Shown here in pieces: positions 1-6,413 of a stretch of 11,861 bases of DNA (position 1 is the first letter of the stretch; every line of letters begins with the position of its first letter). The notes beneath the pieces were generated by a model. That model had not been told where the DNA came from and did no database searches. It worked only from the letters and a program-made list of their open reading frames with translations. Source of the DNA: CAITSH01 sp945892985 (GTDB lineage Bacteria > Pseudomonadota > Gammaproteobacteria > Burkholderiales > SG8-39); assembly GCA_945892985.1 (NCBI GenBank), contig CAMDDU010000080.1, positions 1 through 11,861 of the forward strand. Direction: 5' to 3'. The position numbers were made by a program, and so were the translations under genes.

Positions 1-43
1 AATGCCACTCACAGGAGAGGTGCGCCCTGCGTGAGGAAATAGC

Positions 44-64
44 GGGGGCATAGCCCCCTTTCTT
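44..64 (+). terminator. Rho-independent terminator
   Basis: A perfect six-base-pair GC stem (GGGGGC at 44-49, GCCCCC at 53-58) with a three-base loop is followed by TTTCTT. This is the usual shape of an intrinsic terminator for a transcript coming from the left edge of the window. The gene it would serve lies outside the window. The T-run is short and interrupted, so efficiency is uncertain. Confidence 0.55.
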
Positions 65-300
65 CCACATTTTCGCCCGATTTATCATCAAATTGACTTT
101 GATTCCAACGTTTCTCGTCTCAACTATCACTTGTTCAGTGATTCCTTAAGTAACTTTTTAGGTTACCTGTTGATTTCCACTGAATTGTGAGCCGAGCTTT
201 TCATTAAATTTTTAGCCAGACCGCTGAAATAATGTGTCGATCGATGAAGGACGTTCATACAAAGCCCTTACTGGGGAATCTCCCGCAGCCCGCTGAGAAT

Positions 301-942
301 CTATACTTCGAGTGGACAGAATCCCAGACTCAGCTGTTGCTCATACAGGAGGCGCTCGAATTCACTAACCTGAAATGTCGGGATCGTGATTGTCAGCATC
401 CCGCCTGCCACTGTCTCCCATCCTCCTTCAAGTGCGTGAACGATAACAGCAACCGGATCGTCATTATTAAAGCCATTTGCTCCCATAAACCGATAGTGAT
501 GGAATCTCCCGGGAAGGATGACCTGACGAAGACTCAGCGAACCATCCGATTGCTTCTCGGCGGTGAATTCGTCTCCCCAATACATCAGTAGTTCAGAAAA
601 TGGGCCGTAGCGACGTTCGGCCAGTCGGTATCGACCAGCACCCAGATCGACCACGGAAACGTCTTCATCGGTTGTTTCAGTACAGATCGACAGATCGAGT
701 TGCCCTTGGCTATCCCATATTGGGCCACCGTCAGGACCGACAGGAAAGTGAAGAGTGAGAGCAATTGAGCCTTCGAATAGCGCGTAAAAGCGACTCGGAT
801 CTTGCTGACCTACTAAATTTTCCATTGCTTCTTTAGCTCCAATCCATATCTTGCGGTTTGACGAAAAGATCGTAATTTGTTGGACTGCTTCTCTCGGTAG
901 GGTGCGACAGAAGGATTCCCACTTCAGAATCCTTTCGAACAA
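301..942 (-). CDS. Unrecognised hypothetical protein, island cargo
   Basis: I do not recognise this 213-residue protein. It has the balanced composition of a real soluble protein, with many Trp, Tyr and Phe spread along its length, no signal peptide and no membrane segment. The overlapping plus-strand frame at 232-591 is Cys/His/Pro-rich and looks like its shadow. The first codon of the frame given here is TTG at 942, with no good ribosome binding site upstream. The frame stays open to about 1011 without ATG or GTG. The first ATG inside the frame is at 825 (residue 40, in the motif AKEAMENL), which would give 174 residues. The N-terminus is therefore unsettled. It stands alone, about 300 bases from the nearest upstream signal and 500 from the HD gene, and reads away from it. 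Its position in an integrase-bearing island suggests accessory cargo, but no function can be assigned. Confidence 0.6.
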   Translation of the reverse strand: MFERILKWESFCRTLPREAVQQITIFSSNRKIWIGAKEAMENLVGQQDPSRFYALFEGSIALTLHFPVGPDGGPIWDSQGQLDLSICTETTDEDVSVVDLGAGRYRLAERRYGPFSELLMYWGDEFTAEKQSDGSLSLRQVILPGRFHHYRFMGANGFNNDDPVAVIVHALEGGWETVAGGMLTITIPTFQVSEFERLLYEQQLSLGFCPLEV

Positions 943-1442
943 AACGAAAAAGCGGTTTATCGATTCTCGCCCCAGGCGAACGCCAAATGGGATTGAAGGA
1001 GCATTTAAACGTTACGGTGATAATTGTTTAAACGGTCCGCGTTGAGTTACTGATGTGATGGCGCGAAGTAGGCGATTTTAAACGTGACCTCATGCTACCG
1101 CCGATATGTGTTTCGTGCTTTGTTTCGTCATGTACACCATCTCAGCAGGACGTGTTTTGTTGGTTTCCGCGCGGGCAAAATATTTCTTTGACGTGGTGAT
1201 CGAACCGATATACGTGTAGGAGTATTTCCTGCAATTAAAGAACGTAACCGCTGAGAATTCCCCAAAGCCTTCGGCTAAATTTATTTCTCCTCGATTGACG
1301 TTCGCGGTATTAGTGAACCGTCTAAGCTCTCCTCGCGGCAGAGTCTTCGCCGCAAACATTCATCCGCCCCGCATAACCTGGCGTTTGCGATAACGCAGTC
1401 GGCTAACGTGAGTGAAGTCGACGCCAATAGAGGGGCGTATTA
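943..1442. other. 500-base stretch with no convincing gene
   Basis: This lies between two divergently read genes and should hold both of their promoters. The only open frame of any length is on the minus strand at 1090-1359 (89 codons). Its product shows no recognisable motif and its codon choice is unremarkable, so I do not call it, although a small real gene cannot be excluded. A purine-rich GAGGGG at 1430-1435 is the ribosome binding site of the next gene. I see no clear -10/-35 pair, tRNA or repeat here. Confidence 0.4.
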
Positions 1443-1934
1443 TTGGCCATGCCATCCATCATTACGAAAGAGCTGGTCCTTGCGGTGCGAGATCGCTTTG
1501 AGCTTGACTGGGCCGGTATTCATGGCGTACCGCATTGGGCGCGGGTTCGGGTAACCGGCCTGGCCATTGCGCGACAGAACGGTGCGCGGACAGATGTCAT
1601 CGAACTGTTCTCCTTTTTGCATGACAGTTGCCGTGAAAATGATGACTTTGATCCAGAGCATGGCTTGCGTGCCGTGGAATTTGCCCACAGTTTGCGTGGG
1701 GAGGTCTATGACATCGATGACGCGGGCTTTGCCCTTTTAGGGCAAGCGTGCTCGGAACACAGCGACGGGCACCTAAAGGCCGACCCTACGGTTCAGGCTT
1801 GTTGGGATGCCGATCGACTCGATCTGTGGAGAGTGTGGATCACCCCCGACAAGAAGCGACTCGCGACGCAGGCAGCCCGGAGTATGTGTATTTTTGACGA
1901 AGCGCAAAGGCGCTCTGTATTTTGGCGTGGGTAA
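1443..1934 (+). CDS. HD-domain phosphohydrolase-like protein
   Basis: This 163-residue protein has the layout of a compact metal-dependent HD hydrolase. His27 and His31 lie in IHGVPHWARV, the signature His60-Asp61 in FLHDSCRENDD, His106 in ACSEHSDGH, and Asp122/Asp124 in the CWDADRLDL motif that closes the metal site. Small stand-alone HD proteins of this pattern are common and mostly uncharacterised. HD enzymes in general cleave phosphate mono- or diesters, often of nucleotides. The start is debatable. GAGGGG at 1430-1435 sits 7 bases before TTG at 1443 but 13 before ATG at 1449, so the TTG is slightly favoured. All metal ligands are present, so the enzyme is probably active, substrate unknown. 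The last 15 residues look less conserved than the rest, and an alternative frame stays open across the stop. It lies alone on the island, between the unrecognised gene and the integrase. Confidence 0.82.
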   Translation: MAMPSIITKELVLAVRDRFELDWAGIHGVPHWARVRVTGLAIARQNGARTDVIELFSFLHDSCRENDDFDPEHGLRAVEFAHSLRGEVYDIDDAGFALLGQACSEHSDGHLKADPTVQACWDADRLDLWRVWITPDKKRLATQAARSMCIFDEAQRRSVFWRG

Positions 1935-2266
1935 TAAGCGTGGCGGCGATGCTCTGGTGGTAGAACCTGTCGTTGTGCCCAAACCCGCGGAAATGGTTAC
2001 GCGGCTTTCCAAAAAATAAATTCGAGAATTGGGGGGGGCTCGCCTTCCCCGTAGCCTCCCGGCTTGAGCTCTTGGCTGGGGCCACCCGCTGCCTGTCTGA
2101 TGGGACCCATTTAGGGGGGGGGGGGCGGAAATGAAGGGGGGGTAGGGCGGTTCAACAGGTAGTTTTGGTTAGCACTGGCCGATTGAGCTCAAACGGCGCA
2201 AGGTGAGTCGCGCGGACAGCACCGTTCCCTAGCGTGCTGGGGGAACCACGGCCGGCACGGGAGGGC
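1935..2266. other. Non-coding stretch with G-tracts and a hairpin
   Basis: This stretch separates the converging HD and integrase genes. It holds three long G-runs (2031-2038, 2114-2125, 2136-2142) and, near its right end, an imperfect stem with CGTGCTGG at 2233-2240 pairing with CCGGCACG at 2252-2259 (one G-T pair). That stem lies just beyond the integrase stop codon and could end the integrase transcript, but no T-run follows it on the minus strand. A frame open to 2019 continues from inside the HD gene. I do not consider it a gene. Confidence 0.45.
2114..2142 (+). repeat. Clustered poly-G tracts
   Basis: Twelve consecutive Gs (2114-2125) are followed ten bases later by seven more (2136-2142), then by GGG at 2145-2147. 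A further run of eight Gs lies at 2031-2038. Four or more G3 units close together on one strand fit the sequence requirement for a G-quadruplex. Runs this long are also typical sites of sequencing or assembly length errors, so the exact counts should be treated with care. Confidence 0.6.
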
Positions 2267-3616
2267 TCAGGCCGCTTTGTGCCCGGCGATTACGACGACG
2301 GCAGTGGCATCGGCGTGCGTGAGTAGGTCAAGGCGCTCTCCTAGCAGTCGCCACGCTTCCCGCATCTCGTTCTCGTAGTTGTGTCTTTGGTAAATGCGCT
2401 TGATCTTGTTTTCTTCTGCGTGGTTGAGGCAGCGATCAGCGACTTCCGGTAGTACATGGAGCATCGTCATCATTGTTGCACCTGTGCGCCGTAGATCGTG
2501 CGGCGTCCAGTTTCCCCCATGCAAGCAAAGGGTTTTCGTTGCGCTGCTGCGATGGCTCATTGGGTTCAATGAACGCTGGCGGTCCCCGAGTTGCTTGGTG
2601 ACAGTTTTTGAGCACACCGCGGCCGTATGACTTGTGTTGGGGTAGCACCACGGCGACTGGCCATTGACCTGCTCTAATCGGCGGAAATGCCTCAACGAGA
2701 ATTCAGATAGTGCGACGAAATGCGCTTTGCCATTTTTCGCGTGCTCTTTGGGGATTAGCCATGTATTGCGCTCGAAGTTGATGTGTTCCCAGCGGGCATT
2801 CAACAATTCGCCAATGCGACAGCAGGTGGATATCACCAGCCACACCGCACACTCGGTGGAAATCAGTAAATTCGCGTCCTGCAGCTTTTTATGTAATGCC
2901 TTGATCTCGTTCTCGGATAAAACGCGGTCACGCTCGGTGTCTTTGCCGCCGATTTTGGCTTTGCGAATACTGGCTGTTGGGTCTGCTTCGATAATGTCCC
3001 GATCCACCGCAAATCTAAACATTTGACGCATCAGCGAGAAGATCAGTTTGGCCATGCGATTGACGCCTCTGGCAAGTAGGGCATCGGTAACCGCTGTAAT
3101 GTGTCCTTTTTTAACGACTTCTACGGCAAGATGGCCGAGAGTTGGGAGTACGTCCTTCTCAAACATGCGCCGAATTTCTTTGCCCGCGTCTTTGCGCCGA
3201 ATCAGTTCCACGGCGGTCCATCGCTCAAAAAGTTCGCGTACGGTGATCCGGGCGTTCAGGGTTTCGGTCTCTGCAATGCGCGATAGGGCGTCGGCGACAG
3301 CTTTTGCCTGGTCCGCCTTGCCCGCGAGTTGACCGATCCGCTTTGCTTCGTTCGGGTCTTTGCCTTGCGTTAGGAGGTGCCGGGCGTTGGTGCGCGTTTC
3401 CCTTATCTCTTTGAGCGACTTGGTTGGCCAGGTTCCACAGGTGAAATCGCGGAGTTTTCCTTCGAACCGGTAACGCCAGCGAAAAATCACTGCGACCCCA
3501 ATTCCCTTTGACTTGACCACGCCATAGAGCGAGTGCTCATCGGTCAGTCGTTTGCCCGCGTCAGCGGACTTAAGTCGTTCCAGTTCTTTGACTGAGAGCA
3601 TTGTCATATCCGCCAT
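2267..3616 (-). CDS. Tyrosine-recombinase integrase of a genomic island
   Basis: This site-specific recombinase of 449 residues is a full-length member of the P4-like integrase group. Residues 7-90 form the N-terminal arm-binding domain (DUF4102 type, with WRYRFEGK and the GTWPTKSLKEIRETRTNAR region). Residues 125-215 form the core-binding SAM-like domain, and 230-430 the catalytic domain. The catalytic set is complete: Arg267 (CCRIGE), Lys297 (KNGKAHF), His373 and Arg376 (HDLRRTG), His399 (LNHAE) and the probable nucleophile Tyr409 (RIYQRH). The ATG at 3616 directly abuts GAAGGG. The in-frame ATG at 3607 places that motif at a normal 9-base distance, so the real start may be residue 4. A promoter and a tandem repeat lie upstream, and a tRNA-Pro fragment follows 165 bases away, matching the tRNA-directed insertion typical of this family. 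It appears intact and probably functional. Confidence 0.95.
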   Translation of the reverse strand: MADMTMLSVKELERLKSADAGKRLTDEHSLYGVVKSKGIGVAVIFRWRYRFEGKLRDFTCGTWPTKSLKEIRETRTNARHLLTQGKDPNEAKRIGQLAGKADQAKAVADALSRIAETETLNARITVRELFERWTAVELIRRKDAGKEIRRMFEKDVLPTLGHLAVEVVKKGHITAVTDALLARGVNRMAKLIFSLMRQMFRFAVDRDIIEADPTASIRKAKIGGKDTERDRVLSENEIKALHKKLQDANLLISTECAVWLVISTCCRIGELLNARWEHINFERNTWLIPKEHAKNGKAHFVALSEFSLRHFRRLEQVNGQSPWCYPNTSHTAAVCSKTVTKQLGDRQRSLNPMSHRSSATKTLCLHGGNWTPHDLRRTGATMMTMLHVLPEVADRCLNHAEENKIKRIYQRHNYENEMREAWRLLGERLDLLTHADATAVVVIAGHKAA

Positions 3617-3625
3617 CCCTTCAAA

Positions 3626-3649
3626 AAAGTGCCCAACAAAGTGCCCAAC
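3626..3649 (-). repeat. Tandem 12-bp repeat in the integrase leader
   Basis: Two exact, adjoining copies of GTTGGGCACTTT (minus-strand sense; AAAGTGCCCAAC on the plus strand) occupy 3626-3637 and 3638-3649, with a partial third copy (AAAGT) at 3650-3654. They lie between the predicted transcription start and the integrase start codon. Such tandem direct repeats near an integrase gene fit arm-type binding sites of the integrase, or an operator for its autoregulation. The integrase frame is also open through them and would read as a repeated VGHF if translation began further upstream. Confidence 0.75.
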
Positions 3650-3670
3650 AAAGTCGTAAGCTAGCTTTAG

Positions 3671-3698
3671 ATTATAGCGGATGTCTCTGGACTGTGAA
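3671..3698 (-). promoter_or_regulatory. Sigma-70 promoter of the integrase
   Basis: On the minus strand, TTCACA (3698-3693, five of six matches to TTGACA) is followed 16 bases later by a perfect TATAAT (3676-3671). Transcription would start near 3664, giving a leader of about 50 bases that contains the tandem 12-bp repeat. Placement and orientation fit the integrase gene exactly. Confidence 0.7.
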
Positions 3699-3730
3699 AT
3701 TCTATTAGTACATGATTTTTATGTAATAAA

Positions 3731-3771
3731 TTTCAATTTGTTGGATGTTATAGAACGCCATTGGAAATGGC
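3731..3771. promoter_or_regulatory. A+T-rich attachment-site arm with a possible IHF site
   Basis: Between the integrase promoter and the tRNA fragment the DNA is strikingly A+T-rich. TTTCAATTTGTTG at 3731-3743 matches the integration host factor consensus WATCAANNNNTTR at all but the second position. A perfect six-base hairpin (GCCATT at 3757-3762, AATGGC at 3766-3771) lies 10 bases before the tRNA identity begins. Both fit accessory elements of a phage-like attachment site, but single sites of this length occur by chance. Confidence 0.35.
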
Positions 3772-3780
3772 CTCACCTTT

Positions 3781-3825
3781 ATGGGGTGCAAGGGGTAGGA
3801 GGTTCGAATCCTCTCGCCCCGACCA
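3781..3825 (+). other. Attachment site: 3' part of tRNA-Pro(GGG)
   Basis: The sequence reads as the last 45 bases of a tRNA. It has a seven-base anticodon loop ATGGGGT (anticodon GGG at 3783-3785, preceded by T33), the 3' anticodon strand GCAAG (3788-3792), and a variable loop (3793-3797). The T-arm follows, GGAGG / TTCGAAT / CCTCT (3798-3814), then the acceptor strand CGCCCCG (3815-3821), discriminator A and CCA. The D-arm and 5' acceptor strand are absent, and the bases before 3781 cannot pair with GCAAG. This is therefore not a working tRNA gene. Integrases of the adjacent type often insert at the anticodon loop of tRNA genes and carry a copy of the 3' end that restores the tRNA. The fragment left at the far end looks like this one, which marks 3781-3825 as the right island boundary. 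Confidence 0.85.
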
Positions 3826-3852
3826 ACAGTAATAACGAGTTAGCGATAATAG

Positions 3853-3882
3853 AGAGCCAGCGCAAGCTGGCTTTTTTATTTT
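3853..3882 (+). terminator. Strong terminator behind the tRNA fragment
   Basis: GCCAGC (3856-3861) and GCTGGC (3866-3871) form a stem with a GCAA tetraloop, extended by A-T and G-T pairs outward. TTTTTT then ATTTT follows. This is the original terminator of the tRNA-Pro gene, retained on the chromosome side of the insertion. Read on the minus strand, the same hairpin lies beyond the Bug receptor gene that ends at 3970 and is preceded by A-rich sequence, so it may also stop transcription from that side. Confidence 0.9.
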
Positions 3883-3969
3883 GCGATACGGTTAGCGGTA
3901 CGGTTTAGCAAATGCGTCCGCGACTACGCCATATCCGGCATTTCTTCCCTCTGCAATATATCAGCGCTG

Positions 3970-4977
3970 TCATTCCGCAGTAATGCGCTGCTGCTTGATC
4001 ACCTCGGCCCAGCGAATAGCATCTTTCTCGGTCAGGGTTTTTAGTTCAGCAGCGGTGCTGTTGGCCGGCTCAATGCCCTGTGCCGCAAACTTTTGACGCG
4101 TGTCGTCTGAGGCCAGAATCTCGCGCAGGTCAGTGTTCAAGCTTGCCACCAGCTCGGGCGCCATATTGGGCGGCCCGTAAATGGCAAACCACGCCGGCAC
4201 GTTCATGTCCTTGTAGCCTTCTTCGGCCAGGGTGCGCAAGTCGGGTAGCAAGGGCGAGCGCTTGTCGCTGCCAATCGCCAGCGGCACGATGCGGCCACTC
4301 TTGATGTGAGTCAGCGAAGAATTCACTGGCAAAAACATCACGTCGATCTGACCGCCCAGCAAGCCGGTCACCGCCGGGGCGGAGCCGCTGTAAGGGATGT
4401 GGACGATATTGATGGTTGTTTTGATCTTCAGCATTTCCATTGCCAAATGGTGCAGGGTGCCGACACCCGGCGAGCCGTAGTTGATGCGGCCGGGCGACTT
4501 GCGCGCAGCCTGCAACAGATCGGTCGTGGACTTGAAGCCCGATTGCGTGCTCGCGACCAGCAGCATGGGCGTCCAGCCCGACAGGGTGATGGGCGTCAGG
4601 TCTTTTAGCGGGTCAAACGTGGCCTTGGGGTAAAGCGCACGGTTGATTACCATGGTGTTGGTGGTGATGAGCAGGGTCGAGCCATTGGCCGGCGCCCGCA
4701 CCACGGCTTCGGTACCGAGCATGGTCGACGCGCCCGGGCGGTTGTCGACCACTACGGGCCGGCCCAGCTTTTCACCGAGTGCAACGCCCACACTGCGGGC
4801 GGTGGTGTCGGCGCCGGTGCCGGGGCTGTACGGAATGATGAAACGAATCGGGCCGGGCGGCAGGCCGCCCTGCGCCCACGCATGCGGGGCTGCGGTAAAA
4901 AGGATTGAAGCCGCACCGGCCATGGCCAGCTTCAGCAGGTCGCGCGTGTGGATTTTCCTGAAAAATTTTGTCTGCAT
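3970..4977 (-). CDS. Bug-family (TctC) periplasmic solute receptor
   Basis: This 335-residue protein is a tripartite tricarboxylate transporter-type substrate-binding protein. A long N-terminal signal peptide (charged to about residue 12, then a hydrophobic stretch rich in Ala) ends in HAWAQ, cleaved near residue 35. The mature part shows the family marks: PIRFIIPYSPGTGADTTAR around the first ligand-contact loop, VVVDNRPGASTMLGTEAV, NYGSPGVGTLHHLAMEM, and HIPYSGSAPAVTGLLGGQID. Bug proteins bind carboxylated organic ions or related small molecules in the periplasm with high affinity. GGAGA lies 6 bases before the ATG, so the start is firm. It follows the monooxygenase gene by 43 bases on the same strand and is probably its operon partner, so its ligand may be the aromatic substrate. 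No TctA or TctB membrane subunit is encoded nearby, as is usual for this family. Confidence 0.93.
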   Translation of the reverse strand: MQTKFFRKIHTRDLLKLAMAGAASILFTAAPHAWAQGGLPPGPIRFIIPYSPGTGADTTARSVGVALGEKLGRPVVVDNRPGASTMLGTEAVVRAPANGSTLLITTNTMVINRALYPKATFDPLKDLTPITLSGWTPMLLVASTQSGFKSTTDLLQAARKSPGRINYGSPGVGTLHHLAMEMLKIKTTINIVHIPYSGSAPAVTGLLGGQIDVMFLPVNSSLTHIKSGRIVPLAIGSDKRSPLLPDLRTLAEEGYKDMNVPAWFAIYGPPNMAPELVASLNTDLREILASDDTRQKFAAQGIEPANSTAAELKTLTEKDAIRWAEVIKQQRITAE

Positions 4978-5020
4978 ACCTGTCTCCGTTATTTATTAAT
5001 GCCTTGTGCGGCCCGCGGTT

Positions 5021-6226
5021 CTACGCTATCTCTGCTGCCCTGCGCACGCTGGCAATCATCGAGGTGTTCAGCATGTGCGCCCTGGCCCTGGCCGGGTCTT
5101 TTCCGATGGCGCGCATTTCATCAAGCCGCTCCTGCCGCACAGCGGGGTCTTTTTCTTCCAGCAGCCGTTTATTGCGTATCGACTGGGCCTGCACGTATTC
5201 GACATTGGCCGTGCGGCGCTGGCGGGCATATCGGGCAAGCAGTTCATCCGATGCGCCGTGCAGCAATATTTCCACCAGCTTCTCCGCCAGGGTGATGCCG
5301 TCCTGTATGCCACTGTTCAGGCCCATGCCACCAATCGGGTTGTTGACGTGTGCGGAGTCGCCGGCAAGCATCACGCGACGGTCGCGAAACTCATTTGCCA
5401 CGCGCTGGTGCACGCGGTACACGCTGCGGTAGCTGATCTCGTAGTCCATGTCGGGCGATAAAAAGCCCTTGATGCGGGCCTGCACATAGTCGTCGGCCAG
5501 GGCCTGCTCGTCCGTCAGCTCCGGCCCAACGGGAAAGGCGATGCGCCAGATGCCGGGCGGGCCGTCATGCGGCTGGTAAAAAATGCCGCACCACTCAATC
5601 GGGTCGGCCACATAGGCGTTTCCGGTGAAGCCCTGCTCACGCATGTCGTAGGGCGTGGCAAATACCAGAAAGCGTTCGGGCCAGGTGAAGCCTTCAAATT
5701 CGGTGCCCATGGTTTTGCGCACCACGCTGCGTATGCCGTCGCAACCGACCAGATAGTCGCAGCGCACTGTGCCCGCGCCTTTCGGCCCTTCAAACGAGAC
5801 GGTGACGCCAACGTCATCCTGCTCGTAGCCGCTGCAGCTGGTTGAGAACTCAATCGTCGCGCTGGGCAGTTTCAGCAGTGCCTGGTGAGCGATATGCGAC
5901 AGCTTGTGCTGCTCGCAATGCAGGCGAAACGGAAAGCGCGTTTCATCCGCCAGCATGCCGAGGTCAAACTCGGCCACAAGGCCTTTTTTGCGGTCACGCA
6001 TCTGCCACTTGGGGATCTTGACACCTTTGGCCAGCAAGGCATCGCCCAGGCCGATGGAGTCCAGCATTTCAACCGTTGGCGGGTGAAAGGTGCCGGCACG
6101 CAGGTCTTGCGGAATGTCGGGCGCGGCCTCCATTACCAGTACCTTGATGCCGTGCCGTGCCAGTGCTACTGCAGTGACCAGCCCAACCGGGCCGCCGCCT
6201 GCGATGACGATAGAAAAATGCTCCAT
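5021..6226 (-). CDS. FAD-dependent aromatic-type monooxygenase
   Basis: This is a class A flavoprotein hydroxylase of 401 residues, the size of p-hydroxybenzoate or salicylate hydroxylases and shorter than the MhpA/PheA group. It has the dinucleotide-binding motif IAGGGPVG (residues 8-15) with the acidic end of the second strand in VLVMEA. The DG motif follows in DYLVGCDGIRSVVR (Asp163-Gly164), then the GD motif in VMLAGDSAHVNNPIGGMG (Gly289-Asp290), which contacts the FAD ribityl chain. Such enzymes use NAD(P)H and oxygen to hydroxylate, sometimes with decarboxylation, an activated aromatic ring in the cytoplasm. The substrate cannot be read from sequence. The ribosome binding site is weak (AAGG about 11 bases before ATG). 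The RidA-like gene lies 187 bases upstream on the same strand and the Bug receptor 43 bases downstream. All flavin motifs are intact. Confidence 0.93.
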   Translation of the reverse strand: MEHFSIVIAGGGPVGLVTAVALARHGIKVLVMEAAPDIPQDLRAGTFHPPTVEMLDSIGLGDALLAKGVKIPKWQMRDRKKGLVAEFDLGMLADETRFPFRLHCEQHKLSHIAHQALLKLPSATIEFSTSCSGYEQDDVGVTVSFEGPKGAGTVRCDYLVGCDGIRSVVRKTMGTEFEGFTWPERFLVFATPYDMREQGFTGNAYVADPIEWCGIFYQPHDGPPGIWRIAFPVGPELTDEQALADDYVQARIKGFLSPDMDYEISYRSVYRVHQRVANEFRDRRVMLAGDSAHVNNPIGGMGLNSGIQDGITLAEKLVEILLHGASDELLARYARQRRTANVEYVQAQSIRNKRLLEEKDPAVRQERLDEMRAIGKDPARARAHMLNTSMIASVRRAAEIA

Positions 6227-6335
6227 GAATGTGTGGCCTTGTCTCTTTGAAGATGAGGTGACCGCATTGGGTGATGGATTAACTAGACCGTCCTCCCCTC
6301 TACGTAATATCCGGCAACCTATAATTAGCGAAACC

Positions 6336-6401
6336 TCAAGCGTTTGCGGTTAGCGCGGCGCGCATACGTTCCTGGGTGAACGGCAGGTCAGGTGGCCTGA
6401 A
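6336..6401 (-). pseudogene. Possible 3'-terminal relic of another gene
   Basis: Between the RidA-like and monooxygenase genes, a 21-codon minus-strand frame reads RPPDLPFTQERMRAAL and ends with TGA at 6336-6338. The pattern DLP(F/L)T.ERM..AL resembles the extreme C-terminus of molybdopterin-dependent dehydrogenase large subunits (CoxL/XdhA type), which commonly finish this way. Stop codons precede it in the same frame, so only the tail would survive. The match is short and remembered, not computed. Confidence 0.25.
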
Positions 6402-6413
6402 TTAGCCGCTGAC

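Noticed and set aside
232..591. Plus-strand frame of 119 codons overlapping the 301-942 gene
   Set aside because: The translation is Cys/His/Pro-rich without motifs, and the minus-strand frame has better protein-like composition. It is treated as a shadow.
1090..1359. Minus-strand frame of 89 codons in the gap before the HD gene
   Set aside because: It starts with ATG, but no motif or domain is visible and nothing supports translation. It is kept only as a note in the gap entry.
1807..2019. Plus-strand frame running from inside the HD gene past its stop, ending in a Val/Pro/Lys-rich tail
   Set aside because: The tail looks protein-like, but the frame overlaps the conserved HD coding sequence and has no ribosome binding site. 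A frameshifted C-terminus of the HD protein is possible but not supported by family length.
3887..3909. Near-duplicate TACGGTTAGC / TACGGTTTAGC behind the tRNA terminator
   Set aside because: Only two short imperfect copies, with no link to a gene or to the attachment site.
6320..6325. Perfect TATAAT on the plus strand
   Set aside because: No acceptable -35 element lies at the right distance and no plus-strand gene follows, so it is probably chance.
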